From: an uncultured Paenibacillaceae bacterium
GTDB taxonomy: Bacteria; Bacillota; Bacilli; Paenibacillales; K13
Direction: 5' to 3'
Assembly: GCA_913056365.1 (NCBI GenBank)
Contig: CAJXLT010000006.1
Span: forward strand, 88,186-152,185
Length of the DNA: 64,000 nt
Below the pieces are notes generated by a model that searched no databases, was not told where the DNA came from, and saw only the letters and a program-made list of their open reading frames with translations. This document shows positions 15,673 to 23,974 of this stretch, in pieces; positions within the stretch are counted from its first letter, which is position 1, and each line of letters opens with the position of its first letter. Position numbers and translations under genes: made by a program.

Positions 15673-17470
15673 ACGCGGTGACGAGCAGTTAAGTAGTCGG
15701 GAGGAACGTCGTTCAGAAGTGCAGTCCGCTGATCGAGTGGCGTCCGCTATGGGGGCAGCCTGCTTCCTATCCGGTCTGCCGGTTCGCAAGAACGATGAGG
15801 TCGTCGCCGAGATTGTCGGGATCGGCCATAACGGAGAAGGCGTAGGACGGTATCAAGGCTTCACGCTGTTCATTGCTGGCGCGCTGCCTGGCGAGAAGGT
15901 GCTGACCCGCGTTGTGAAGCTGAAGAAGCAATTTGGCTATGGCAAATTGGTGGAAGTCGTGGAGGCGAGCCCGGATAGGGTGGCGCCTCCTTGTTCCATA
16001 TACAGCCAGTGCGGCGGCTGCCAGCTGCAGCACCTTGGCTACGAGGCGCAGCTTCGAGTGAAGCGCCAGCTGGTCGTAGACAATCTGGAGCGGATCGGCA
16101 AGCTGTCTGTGCGCGGTGCTGTTGGGGAAGCGGATACGGCAGTGAATGCTGAGCATAATGGCAGTGTTGCAGGTAATGGTGCCGCCGATAGGGGAACCGC
16201 AGGAGGGCTTCCTGAGCGTGATGCACAGAACGGTGTTATTGAGTATGTTGCCAATAAGGAAGCTCCTGAGCGAAGTGCACAGGATGAGACTCTTAAGGTG
16301 GAAGAAAGCAAGGGTAGAACAGAGTTTGATTGCTGCGTTCCTGAGCGTGATGCACATAATCAAGCGCCTGAGCCAAGTGCACGTATTCATGCTGAAGGAT
16401 CGGCAGAGTCGGCTGAGGAGCCAGAGCAGTTTGAATCCGGTGTGTATGTTCACCCGACCATCGGGATGGACAATCCATGGCGCTACCGGAACAAGGCGCA
16501 GGTGCCGATCGGCGAGCAGGAGGGCGGCTTAGTTGGAGGGTTCTATGCGCAGAGCAGCCACCGCATCATTGATATGAAGGAATGCCTCATTCAGCACGAG
16601 CAGAATGACCAAGTCGTGGCGAAGGTGAAGCACATAGCAGGCGAGCTAGGCATCCGCGCCTATGATGAGAAGACGGGTCGCGGGCTGCTGCGCCATGTCA
16701 TCGCCAAGTATGGCTTTGCCACTGGTGAAATTATGATCGTGCTGGTCACCAACGGCAAGCAGATACCGAAGCAGGACGAATTGGTTGGCTTACTGCGCAG
16801 GGACGTGCCCGGTGTAGTCAGCATCTGTCAGAATATCAATACAGACAAGACGAATGTCATCTTCGGACCGACAACACGGGTATTATGGGGTAGCGAAGCG
16901 ATCCGCGATGCGATTGGCGACGTGCAGTTCCTAATATCTGCGCGCTCCTTCTATCAGGTAAATCCAGTGCAGACAGAAACTCTGTACAACCAAGCATTGG
17001 ACTATGCGCAGCTGACAGGAGAAGAAACCGTGATCGACGCATACTGCGGGATCGGCACGATCTCGCTCTTCCTAGCGAAGCGCGCCAAGGAAGTGTACGG
17101 TGTGGAGATTGTGAAGGAAGCAATCGCCGACGCACGCCGCAATGCGGAGCTGAACGACATCCGCAACGTCTCGTTCCAGACAGGTCCTGCTGAGGAAGTC
17201 ATTCCTGCTTGGCGAGAGCAGGGCATCCAGCCGGACGTGATCGTCGTCGATCCCCCACGCAAAGGCTGTGACGAAGCACTGCTCGACACAATCCTCGTCA
17301 TGCGCCCCGCGCATGTCGTCTACGTATCGTGCAACCCGTCCACGCTGGCCCGCGACCTTCGTGTGCTGGAGGATGGAGGCTATCGCACCGTCGAGGTGCA
17401 GCCGGTGGATATGTTCCCGCATACGACACATGTAGAGAGTGTAACAAAAATACAACGAATCGATACGTAG
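15614..17470 (+). CDS. rlmCD: 23S rRNA (uracil-5-)-methyltransferase RlmCD-like with inserted low-complexity segment
   Basis: The enzyme methylates uridine C5 in 23S rRNA using SAM. It has a TRAM domain (IVGIGHNGEGVGRYQGFTLF), a [4Fe-4S] cluster motif CSIYSQCGGC, the SAM-binding VIDAYCGIGTISLFLA, VVDPPRKGCDEALL, and the catalytic Cys in YVSCNPSTLARD. At 618 residues it is well above the usual 450-480. About 110 polar residues (roughly 166-276) are inserted between KLSV and YVHPTIGMDNPWRYRNK. The insert contains imperfect repeats of PER(D/S)AxN-type motifs, and its DNA has CCTGAGC at 16211, 16265, 16340 and 16367. The start overlaps dgkB by 59 bp; ATG 15632 is an alternative. Confidence 0.92.
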   Translation: MERNQLMRKQKAARTQSKNRRGDEQLSSREERRSEVQSADRVASAMGAACFLSGLPVRKNDEVVAEIVGIGHNGEGVGRYQGFTLFIAGALPGEKVLTRVVKLKKQFGYGKLVEVVEASPDRVAPPCSIYSQCGGCQLQHLGYEAQLRVKRQLVVDNLERIGKLSVRGAVGEADTAVNAEHNGSVAGNGAADRGTAGGLPERDAQNGVIEYVANKEAPERSAQDETLKVEESKGRTEFDCCVPERDAHNQAPEPSARIHAEGSAESAEEPEQFESGVYVHPTIGMDNPWRYRNKAQVPIGEQEGGLVGGFYAQSSHRIIDMKECLIQHEQNDQVVAKVKHIAGELGIRAYDEKTGRGLLRHVIAKYGFATGEIMIVLVTNGKQIPKQDELVGLLRRDVPGVVSICQNINTDKTNVIFGPTTRVLWGSEAIRDAIGDVQFLISARSFYQVNPVQTETLYNQALDYAQLTGEETVIDAYCGIGTISLFLAKRAKEVYGVEIVKEAIADARRNAELNDIRNVSFQTGPAEEVIPAWREQGIQPDVIVVDPPRKGCDEALLDTILVMRPAHVVYVSCNPSTLARDLRVLEDGGYRTVEVQPVDMFPHTTHVESVTKIQRIDT

Positions 17471-17540
17471 AAATCTTTTGTTGTCAACACTTTGCGCGAT
17501 TTGTTAGGACTTGGATATGGATGTCGAGTGTGTGAGCATA

Positions 17541-17586
17541 GGGAAGTGACAGAACCGAGTAGGTTTTTGCACTTCCCTTTTGTTTT
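17541..17586 (+). terminator. Terminator after rlmCD
   Basis: GGGAAGTG (17541-17548) pairs exactly with CACTTCCC (17570-17577), followed by TTTTGTTTT. It closes the yerC-rlmCD run and marks the end of the GC-richer core region. Confidence 0.85.
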
Positions 17587-17699
17587 ATATTTCCAATAAT
17601 GATTTGTCGTGTTACGATGGGAATGGTACGAGCATAAGAGATTTTCTGTCGTCGAACAGATTTCCTAGTTTAGTCTATGTACTTGCTAATAATCCCAAT

Positions 17700-18371
17700 T
17701 TACCCCTTGGATAAAGGAGAGGGTAACCGAAATCCCTTCACAATGAGCCATATGGCAAAGATCACTTCAAACAGACCGCCAGGAGCTGATAATAATACAC
17801 CGATCTCTAAACCGAATAGCTCCGCCGCGCATCCAAACGCCAACACCGCATATCCCGCAATTCCCCAAATGGAAAGCCATCGCGGAACAAGCCTGAATTT
17901 AAATAAAGCATAACAAAAAAACAGGCTGCCGATTCCTAATGTTAGCATTCCGATTTGATAAGATATGAAATTTCCATTCAAGCTGTAATCAGCCAGTGTC
18001 TGAAATATAGAAGCAGCCTCGGGATTTTCTCTCGCCGTTTTGCCCGCAAAGACAATGAGCAACAAGCATAGTGTGCTGATAGCCAAAAATACTGCCTCCA
18101 CCATACGCGTACTCAAATAAAGCAATGCTGTTCTTTTGCAGTAATGCTCAAGAACAGGAAACAACAAGATGCCGATTCCGACAACGATAAATGAGTTCAT
18201 CAGCATGAACAAAGCTCCAATCGCGAAGGTCGTGCGATGATCCCAGAGCGAGTCGGGAGTAAGCGATTGATTAATTAGACCGCTAATCATACTTTGGCCT
18301 CCGCCGTATAAGAGAAAGGCTGCCAATAAAAAAATACCAGTTGTAATAGAAATCACTTTTGGTGCTTGCAT
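17700..18371 (-). CDS. DUF4386 family integral membrane protein
   Basis: The 223-residue protein has about six membrane segments and DUF4386 features: a Gly-rich first segment with a QSMISG loop, FALxxxSxVVGIGILLFPVL-like second and third segments, and FRLVPRWLSIWGIAGYA near the C-terminus. The function of the family is unknown. The ATG at 18371 lies eight bases after GGAGGA on the minus strand; an earlier in-frame TTG at 18395 overlaps that site. It shares a bidirectional promoter-operator with the divergent tetR gene and is almost surely its target. Base composition is more AT-rich than upstream genes. Confidence 0.82.
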   Translation of the reverse strand: MQAPKVISITTGIFLLAAFLLYGGGQSMISGLINQSLTPDSLWDHRTTFAIGALFMLMNSFIVVGIGILLFPVLEHYCKRTALLYLSTRMVEAVFLAISTLCLLLIVFAGKTARENPEAASIFQTLADYSLNGNFISYQIGMLTLGIGSLFFCYALFKFRLVPRWLSIWGIAGYAVLAFGCAAELFGLEIGVLLSAPGGLFEVIFAIWLIVKGFRLPSPLSKG

Positions 18372-18396
18372 AATAAGAGTCCTCCGTATACTCAAT

Positions 18397-18444
18397 TTGA
18401 CAAACTTACAGCGTAAGTCTATACTTACATTGTAAGTTTGTCAA
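18397..18444. promoter_or_regulatory. Divergent promoters overlapped by two TetR-type operators
   Basis: Forward: TTGACA (18397-18402), 17 bp, TATACT (18420-18425). Reverse: TTGACA (18444-18439), 17 bp, TAGACT (18421-18416). Two palindromes, ACTTACAGCGTAAGT (18404-18418) and ACTTACATTGTAAGT (18423-18437), centred 19 bp apart, cover both promoter cores. The outer arms form an exact 14-bp inverted repeat. One bound repressor pair would shut both genes. Confidence 0.85.
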
Positions 18445-18460
18445 GGAGGAAATACATACA

Positions 18461-19111
18461 TTGATTAGTAAAGCTAAACAACCATTGACGAAAGAACGGA
18501 TTATTCAGGCCTCGTATGACTATGCGGACAGGCACGGAATCGAAGCTTTATCGATGAGAGCTATCGCCGATTCGCTTAACGTAAAAGCCATGTCGCTATA
18601 TAATCATGTCCAGAACAAAGAAGAAATCTTAGATGCCTTGATCGACAAGGTAATCTCTGAAATAACGGTTCCCGACATTCATCAAAATTGGAGAACGGCG
18701 CTTGAAGCACGCGCACATTCCACTTATCAAGTTCTATTGAAGCATAGGTGGGTTCTTCTTCCAATTACAGCGAGAAAAAATAGCGGGCCGGCTATGCTCA
18801 TTTATTTTGATCGTTCGTTGTCTTGCTTGCACAATTCCGGATTTTCCCTCATTGAAGCAGACTATGCTCTGAATGCTATTGATAGCTACACCTATGGATT
18901 TGTTCATATTCAAACGAATTTTCCAATTGACGAGCCCCAATATGCCGAGACTGCACAGGAACATCTTGATTTAATTCCCCGGGCGGATTATCCCGCACTG
19001 CATGATTTAAGCCGTCTCGTAATCGAACAAACTTACAATGGGGTACCTGACTTTCAATTTGGATTAGAGTTTATACTAGGAGGATTAGAGAAATTACTGA
19101 AAAATCGTTGA
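18461..19111 (+). CDS. TetR/AcrR family regulator
   Basis: The 216-residue protein has the N-terminal helix-turn-helix of TetR (TKERIIQASYDYADRHGIEALSMRAIADSL, then VKAMSLYNHVQNKEEILDAL) and a C-terminal ligand-binding domain like TetR_C_1, with W77-like aromatic residues and RADYPALHDL near the end. It likely represses itself and the divergent DUF4386 gene through the paired operators. The TTG start at 18461 follows AAGGAGG by ten bases. The inducer is unknown. Confidence 0.9.
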   Translation: MISKAKQPLTKERIIQASYDYADRHGIEALSMRAIADSLNVKAMSLYNHVQNKEEILDALIDKVISEITVPDIHQNWRTALEARAHSTYQVLLKHRWVLLPITARKNSGPAMLIYFDRSLSCLHNSGFSLIEADYALNAIDSYTYGFVHIQTNFPIDEPQYAETAQEHLDLIPRADYPALHDLSRLVIEQTYNGVPDFQFGLEFILGGLEKLLKNR

Positions 19112-19274
19112 CAAAGGTGACAAGCGCATAGTTACACTAGCATAGTATTCTTCTGTGCAATGCCGTATAGTCTTCGCATAGTGGACGGTCGATGATTAAA
19201 AACGAATGAAAGAACGTGGTAGATAGTCGCATCAGCAAACTTGTTGATCCAAATCTTTGAGTGAGGTGATTCAA

Positions 19275-19905
19275 ATGGCATCTATTGAAATTCTTTCATT
19301 GAATGTGGGCATGCCCAAGCAGGTCCAATTTCAACAGAAAGAGGTTTCCACAGCAATATTCAAAACGGCTACAGATGAAGCTTTACATTTATCTTACCTA
19401 AACTTTGAAGGGGATGGACAGGGTGATCTCGTTCATCATGGAGGCAAGTAGAAGGCTGTATGCGTCTATCCTTACGAACACTATCCTTTTTGGGAAAATG
19501 AATTGAAAAGACCGTTAGAGTATGGGGCCTTAGGGGGGGAATTTAACAATAAAAGGCTTGTTGGAAACGGATGTCTGCATTGGGGACATTTTCGAGCTTG
19601 GTCAAGCAATCGTTCAAGTTAGTCAGCCGAGACAACCTTGTTACAAGTTGACGATCAGGCATGGTGTACCGGATGTGCTCTTGAAGGTACAACAAATGGG
19701 CTACACGGGATTTTACTTCCGTGTTTTGGAAGAGGGGGCCGTCTCTAAAGACGACGGACTATCGCTTCTTCATCGTCATCCTAAGGAGATTACGGTTTCA
19801 TTTGCCAATCGGATTATGCACCGTGAGAAGGATAATATCAAGGGCATCAAACAAATCCTCGAAGTGGAAGAATTGTCCTTGAATTACCGGGAGCGATCAT
19901 TTTGG
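19275..19905 (+). pseudogene. Broken MOSC-domain (YiiM-like) gene
   Basis: The first part (ATG 19275, behind GAGGTGA) encodes MASIEILSLNVGMPKQV and NFEGDGQGDLVHHGGK, then meets an in-frame TAG at 19449-19451. The protein continues in the same frame with KAVCVYPYEHYPFWENEL, then shifts frame in the G-run near 19532-19545. The third piece has ETDVCIGDIFELG, QVSQPRQPCYKL and MGYTGFYFRVLEEG, the MOSC motif with its conserved Cys. The C-terminus ends near 19905 where a fragment of another gene begins. So at least one nonsense codon and one frameshift disable it. Intact YiiM-type proteins bind molybdenum cofactor and reduce N-hydroxylated compounds. Confidence 0.85.
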
Positions 19906-20106
19906 AAAAACTCAACATATATATTGTGTTCTGAGGCCGCTGACTGAACAGAGTGGGAAGCGGGTCGCCGCGATAGCGAAATTCGCTGTCATAATCATCC
20001 TCGACGATCCAAAAGGATTGCTCTGCAGCCAAATGCAGCAATTGCTGCCTGCGAGCTTCCGACATAATCACGCCAACTGCGCACTGATGCGATGGCGTAA
20101 TATATA
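19886..20106 (-). pseudogene. Fragment of a MocR/PdxR-type regulator aminotransferase domain
   Basis: On the minus strand the sequence encodes YITPSHQCAVGVIMSEARR, SFWIVEDDYDSEFRYRGDPL and YMLSFSKMIAPG, the middle of the aminotransferase-like domain of GntR/MocR regulators. The DNA-binding half and the C-terminal third are missing. A frame slip near 20106 separates it from upstream sequence that may be an earlier part of the same gene. It abuts the 3' end of the broken MOSC gene, pointing to deletion and fusion. Confidence 0.8.
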
Positions 20107-20108
20107 CA

Positions 20109-20176
20109 GAGCATTCCCGTCTTTCGGGTTGCCACCGACCTCCGGCACAGTGAATCACTGCAAAGGTGGTCGGCTT
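20109..20176. repeat. 68-bp direct repeat, left copy
   Basis: The block starting AGCATTCCCGTCTTTCGGGT and ending AAAGGTGGTCGGCT recurs at 40541-40607 in the same orientation with few differences. On the minus strand both copies keep an open frame, FA(V/A)(I/V)HCAGGRWQP, and most differences fall on third codon positions of that frame. The sequence can also fold (CCGACC with GGTCGG). It may be a gene remnant or a mobile RNA-like element. Confidence 0.7.
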
Positions 20177-20321
20177 TTCATATTTCGGTTTTTTTGTTAT
20201 TTGAAATTTTAGTCCCATGACACAGAATATTTATCCACATAGCTAGTTGCGGTAGCTTGGCTACTAGAGTACTTTAAAAGTTAAGTAAAGGAATGTAACG
20301 ATCGAAGGGAGCTGTTGGCCA

Positions 20322-21383
20322 ATGACAAGGACCAAGATACTGCCTTTGGCGGAGCCACGTATTTACGCTTATTCTTCACATGCTACGGCTTTGTCTATCA
20401 TGTCGATTGACGAAGACTACTTACCCTGGTTCCATAGTAACTACATCCAGCTTTGCGGTATGAAGGACTACAGGGATACGACTGATTTGCCTCTGGATTT
20501 CTATTTGGGCCCGCGCAAAGATTCCAACTACAATGTGAATACGAATTGGCTAACATTCCTGAGTACAGATAGACAGTTAGTTGAACGTACCTGCGGAGAT
20601 ATTATTCCGTATATTATGGCGTGCATAGATCAGAATCATTATGTAGCTTTACTTTTGGATGAGTTTTATATGAAAGATCGGTGGGCCTATCATAACCGAA
20701 AATGGGAGCATGAAAATCTAATTTTCGGCTATGATTTGGAGAGACGCATATTCCACATCATAGGTTTTAAAGGAACCATTCGTAAGTTCAGAGCTTCTGA
20801 AATTAGTTTTGACGTCTTCCGAGCAGCCTATGAGCAATGCGATGACCGGGAACAAGGCGACTGGAGGAATAACATTTTCTTAATTCGCAAAGTCCCCAAG
20901 GAAATAGGTCCATTTAAGGGAAAGTACGATTTTGATCTCGATTTGGTGATTCAGACCATTGAAGAATTTCTGGAGTCCCATGATGCCAGTAAGAAATTTA
21001 GTATGTTTCATAATAACTTGAACCATGTGGTTTTTGGTATGGAAGTGTACGATTCGATCAAGACGAATTTGCCCGACTTCTGGTATGACATTAGGCCGGT
21101 GCATGTGCTGGTGGAGCACAAAAGCTGCATGGTGGATCGGATTCAATATTTGAAGGACAACAGGTATTTGGCTGAAGAGGAGTATACATATTTACATGAC
21201 TCTTATAGTACAATGGTTCACACTTGCACCATTATGAGGAATATGCAATTAAGATATATAGCTTCAAAGGATCGAGAGAAAGATAGACATTGGCTTGATA
21301 GAATCATCACAGAGCTGGACCAGCTCGCAGTGTTTGAGAAGGAAGTGTTGGAGCGAATGCTCGCCGTGTTGAAGCAATCATAA
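20322..21383 (+). CDS. Unrecognised 353-aa protein (BtrH-like pattern), copy 1
   Basis: I cannot name this protein with confidence. It starts PLAEPRIYAYSSHATALSIM and contains VALLLDEFYMKDRW, then HENLIFGYDLERRIFHIIGF and a C-terminal helical half. The middle pattern (DEFY, HENLIFGYD, GFKG) resembles the BtrH N-terminal/papain-like fold seen beside peptide and antibiotic genes, but the usual Cys next to the first His is absent. A paralog about 80% identical by eye is at 50470-51531. The ATG at 20322 lies 11 bases after GGGAG. There is no signal peptide, so it is probably cytosolic. Confidence 0.75.
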   Translation: MTRTKILPLAEPRIYAYSSHATALSIMSIDEDYLPWFHSNYIQLCGMKDYRDTTDLPLDFYLGPRKDSNYNVNTNWLTFLSTDRQLVERTCGDIIPYIMACIDQNHYVALLLDEFYMKDRWAYHNRKWEHENLIFGYDLERRIFHIIGFKGTIRKFRASEISFDVFRAAYEQCDDREQGDWRNNIFLIRKVPKEIGPFKGKYDFDLDLVIQTIEEFLESHDASKKFSMFHNNLNHVVFGMEVYDSIKTNLPDFWYDIRPVHVLVEHKSCMVDRIQYLKDNRYLAEEEYTYLHDSYSTMVHTCTIMRNMQLRYIASKDREKDRHWLDRIITELDQLAVFEKEVLERMLAVLKQS

Positions 21384-21385
21384 AC

Positions 21386-21442
21386 TATAAATGCCATGAC
21401 TGTAGTATGTTATAATATAAAGTTTTTTGGGGTTAGAAATTG
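21386..21442 (+). repeat. 57-bp direct repeat with extended -10 promoter, left copy
   Basis: The block starting TATAAATGCCATGACTGTAG recurs at 42797-42858, where it precedes the VTC-domain gene. Both contain TGTTATAAT, an extended -10 element (21408-21416 here). The right copy has a 5-bp insertion. Here it lies directly after the 353-aa gene and does not face its original downstream gene. Confidence 0.75.
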
Positions 21443-21510
21443 TGTGAAATTGATGTGAAAATGTTCTGATGATATTGAGAAAAATAACCTATAGGATCAT
21501 AAAAACGCAA

Positions 21511-21551
21511 GCGACGCTAAGAGATAATTTACTCGAGCGTCGTCTTTTTTT
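21511..21551 (+). terminator. Rho-independent terminator before the island
   Basis: GCGACGCT (21511-21518) pairs with AGCGTCGT (21536-21543), eight pairs with one G-U, followed by a run of seven T. It isolates the island operon from upstream transcription. Confidence 0.85.
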
Positions 21552-21694
21552 GATTTCACTAAAACTACCCTTAGAAACGATAATTCCGTCATGTTCTTTT
21601 CAAATCCAGGCGTTGTTAAGATTACTTTGAAGAGAAAATAAGAAGAGGTTAGCGAAGAGTTGCCTCTATTCTAAATTAAAGGAGTGAAAAAAAT

Positions 21695-22840
21695 ATGTCT
21701 AAAATTAGCACGTATGGCGGAACTAAGAATGTAAAGTTCAAAGGAACAGGTTTCTTTAGACTGGATGAAGCTGAAGGAAGATCATGGTTAGTGGATCCAG
21801 AGGGCAATGGGTTTATCTCGGTGGGTTTGAATCACACAGACGAAACCAATTTGAAATATGATCATAACTTCGAGATTTGGAAGAACAAATACGGCAATAG
21901 GGAGACTTGGCTGAAGAGCTTATCTAACGAACTCAAAGATTGGGGCTTCAATAGCATTGGCTGGACTGGCGATTACATCAGCGGGGACTGGGGTCAAGCA
22001 TTGGATTGGTTTGGTGACCCGATCAATCTTGGGCACTCTGCACCTTGGGCATCTTCGGATTATAAGGTAGCTGATATGCCGTATTGCTTGCAAATTCGTG
22101 TTGCCGAAATAGAAGACTGGAACGGTCATCCTGCTTTCCCGGATGTGTATTCCCGCGAATTTGATTTGTATTGCGAGTATTTAGCTAGAAGTATTTGCGC
22201 TGACCATGCTGACAACAAAAACTTAATCGGTTATTTCTTGGTCGACATTCCAGCATGGATCCCACATGCAAGCGGAAGAGATTTCCCGCAATTCAAAGGG
22301 ATGAATGAAGAAGAAAGGCATGCAAAGCTTTTTGATCTGGCAACCAAATATTATGACACGATTGTAAAGCATATTAAAAAATATGATCCGAATCATCTTA
22401 TTTTAGGTGACCGCTTTAATGGAAATAAGGGGATTCCGGAACCAGTCATTGAGGCGATGAAACCTTATGTTGATGTGCTGTCCGTACAATACTTCCCAGA
22501 CAACAGCGAGGAAGGGCATCAGCAAATGAGGGATGATCTGGCTAAATGGCAGAAGCAGGCCGGTAAGCCTGTGATCATTGCAGATATCGGAAACTTCTGC
22601 GCGACTGAAATGAATCCGAACAGAAAAACATGTCTCCACGGGCAGGGTGAGCGTGCTCAGGATTATATCGATTCTATCGATAAGGTCATCAGCGAGCCGT
22701 GGTTTATCGGATGGCATTGGTGTGCGCATGTGGAAAATAAAGCAAGAGGATGGGGCGTGAAAGACCCTTATGATGAGCCGTATGAAGATTTTATCGATCC
22801 GGTACAAGCATTCAATAAAAGTGTGTATGAGAAAGCATAA
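21695..22840 (+). CDS. Agarase-like TIM-barrel protein, paralog 1
   Basis: This 381-residue protein resembles GH50/agarase-like TIM barrels: GTGFFRLDEAEGRSWLVDPE and GFISVGLNHTDETN at the N-terminus, WGFNSIGWTGDYI, DPNHLILGDRFNG and IGWHWCAHVENKARGWG. There is no signal peptide, so it should act on imported, short substrates in the cytosol. The strand-4 position reads GYFLVDIPAW where glycosidases usually have NE, and the strand-7 position reads VIIADIGNFC where SEF/GEF is usual. Thus the usual catalytic Glu pair is not evident. Two paralogs follow at 28896 and 30060. The ATG follows AAAGGAG. Confidence 0.75.
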   Translation: MSKISTYGGTKNVKFKGTGFFRLDEAEGRSWLVDPEGNGFISVGLNHTDETNLKYDHNFEIWKNKYGNRETWLKSLSNELKDWGFNSIGWTGDYISGDWGQALDWFGDPINLGHSAPWASSDYKVADMPYCLQIRVAEIEDWNGHPAFPDVYSREFDLYCEYLARSICADHADNKNLIGYFLVDIPAWIPHASGRDFPQFKGMNEEERHAKLFDLATKYYDTIVKHIKKYDPNHLILGDRFNGNKGIPEPVIEAMKPYVDVLSVQYFPDNSEEGHQQMRDDLAKWQKQAGKPVIIADIGNFCATEMNPNRKTCLHGQGERAQDYIDSIDKVISEPWFIGWHWCAHVENKARGWGVKDPYDEPYEDFIDPVQAFNKSVYEKA

Positions 22841-22865
22841 TTCATTCTAGTCTTGCAAAGATTGT

Positions 22866-22926
22866 CCTTGTCAAATCCCTCGTACTGTAAGCAGCCCTGT
22901 AACACAATACGAGGGATTTGATCAAG
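22866..22926 (+). other. Long intercistronic hairpin
   Basis: TCAAATCCCTCGTA (22871-22884) and TACGAGGGATTTGA (22908-22921) are exact reverse complements, extended by CCTTG/CAAGG past a single bulge, for about 19 pairs. There is no T run. In an operon, such a stem can protect upstream mRNA or cause partial termination, separating the agarase-like gene from the transporter genes. Confidence 0.75.
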
Positions 22927-22967
22927 GGACTATAAAATAAACCTGGTTGTAGGGGGCATTAAAAAAC

Positions 22968-23948
22968 ATGAGCACCAGTGAATCCAATTTAAATGTAAAA
23001 CGAAGGGCCCTGGGTTTGAACACAGATTGGAGGCAATACATCGTTTATTTTGCCTTTGTGGTCGTGTTTATTCTCTTTTCGATCACTTTACACGATGATG
23101 GGTTTTTAACTGCAGGTAATTTATTAAACATTGTTCGTCAAACCGCCATTATCGCGATTATGGCAGTTGCTATGACCTTTGTAATTAGTGCGGCTGAAAT
23201 TGATTTATCCGTTGGTTCCATAGTGGCTTTGTCCAGCTTAACCACTGCCTTAGCTTTACAGGCCAATTTAGGTTTGCTTGGAGCTGTAATCGCTGGATTG
23301 GGAACCGGTTTATTGGTTGGGTTAATTAACGGATTATTGGTCACCAAAGTAGGAATTCCCTCCTTTCTAGTCACTCTAGCAATGATGGGTCTGGTTAGCG
23401 GGGTAGCCATGTGGATCACGGATACCGAACCGGTTACGATTCTGGACGAAACCTATGTAGCTATTTTCGGCTCAGGGAACTTAGGAGCCATTCCTTCCCT
23501 ATTAATCTGGCTGCTCGTCATAGTAACGATCGGTCATATTTTATTAAGGAAAGCTACATTTGGCCGCAGGACGTTAGCAACAGGCGGGAATCAAAGCGCA
23601 GCTAGATTCTCAGGTATTAACGTTGCGAGAATAAAGCTTTACGCCTTAATGGGGTCGGGGTTAATGGCAGGTCTTGCGGGCATGCTGTATGCGGGACGCA
23701 TGCATTCTGGACGATTTACTTTCGGAACAGGGGACGAGCTCTCTGTTATAGCAGCTGTTATTCTCGGCGGCACAAGCTTATTTGGCGGTGTTGGAACAGT
23801 GATTGGAACAGTTGTTGGAGCTTTTTTAATTGGGGTGATTAACAACGGACTTATTATTATGGGTCTTGATGTAAGTCAGCAAATGATAATCAAAGGACTG
23901 ATTATTATTTTGGCAGTTGCGTTTGGGAAGAAGCAATTATCGAATTAA
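22968..23948 (+). CDS. Sugar ABC transporter permease, RbsC/BPD_transp_2 family
   Basis: The 326-residue protein has about nine to ten membrane segments and the family signatures TFVISAAEIDLSVGSIVALS, GLINGLLVTKVGIPSFLVTL and VIAAVILGGTSLFGGVGT. It forms the channel for a CUT2-class (ribose/xylose/inositol-type) importer with the ATPase at 27346 and the binding lipoproteins. The ATG at 22968 lies 11 bases after GGGGG. Only one permease gene is present, so it probably works as a homodimer shared by several binding proteins. Confidence 0.93.
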   Translation: MSTSESNLNVKRRALGLNTDWRQYIVYFAFVVVFILFSITLHDDGFLTAGNLLNIVRQTAIIAIMAVAMTFVISAAEIDLSVGSIVALSSLTTALALQANLGLLGAVIAGLGTGLLVGLINGLLVTKVGIPSFLVTLAMMGLVSGVAMWITDTEPVTILDETYVAIFGSGNLGAIPSLLIWLLVIVTIGHILLRKATFGRRTLATGGNQSAARFSGINVARIKLYALMGSGLMAGLAGMLYAGRMHSGRFTFGTGDELSVIAAVILGGTSLFGGVGTVIGTVVGAFLIGVINNGLIIMGLDVSQQMIIKGLIIILAVAFGKKQLSN

Positions 23949-23974
23949 TCTTCTATAGACTGAGGGGGATATAT

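Larger units (their letters stand above)
21384..21694. other. Gap leading into the catabolic island
   Basis: This 311-bp gap contains the 57-bp promoter repeat, a terminator (21511-21551) and the leader of the first island gene. I see no convincing sigma-A promoter for the island and no clear catabolite-repression box. Confidence 0.6.

Noticed and set aside
17677..17913. 78-codon plus-strand open frame
   Set aside because: It is antisense to the end of the DUF4386 gene and has no start site or family support.
20109..20176. Known riboswitch (cyclic di-GMP, molybdenum cofactor or cobalamin type)
   Set aside because: I could not match the conserved cores of these classes, and the block does not precede a fitting gene at either location.
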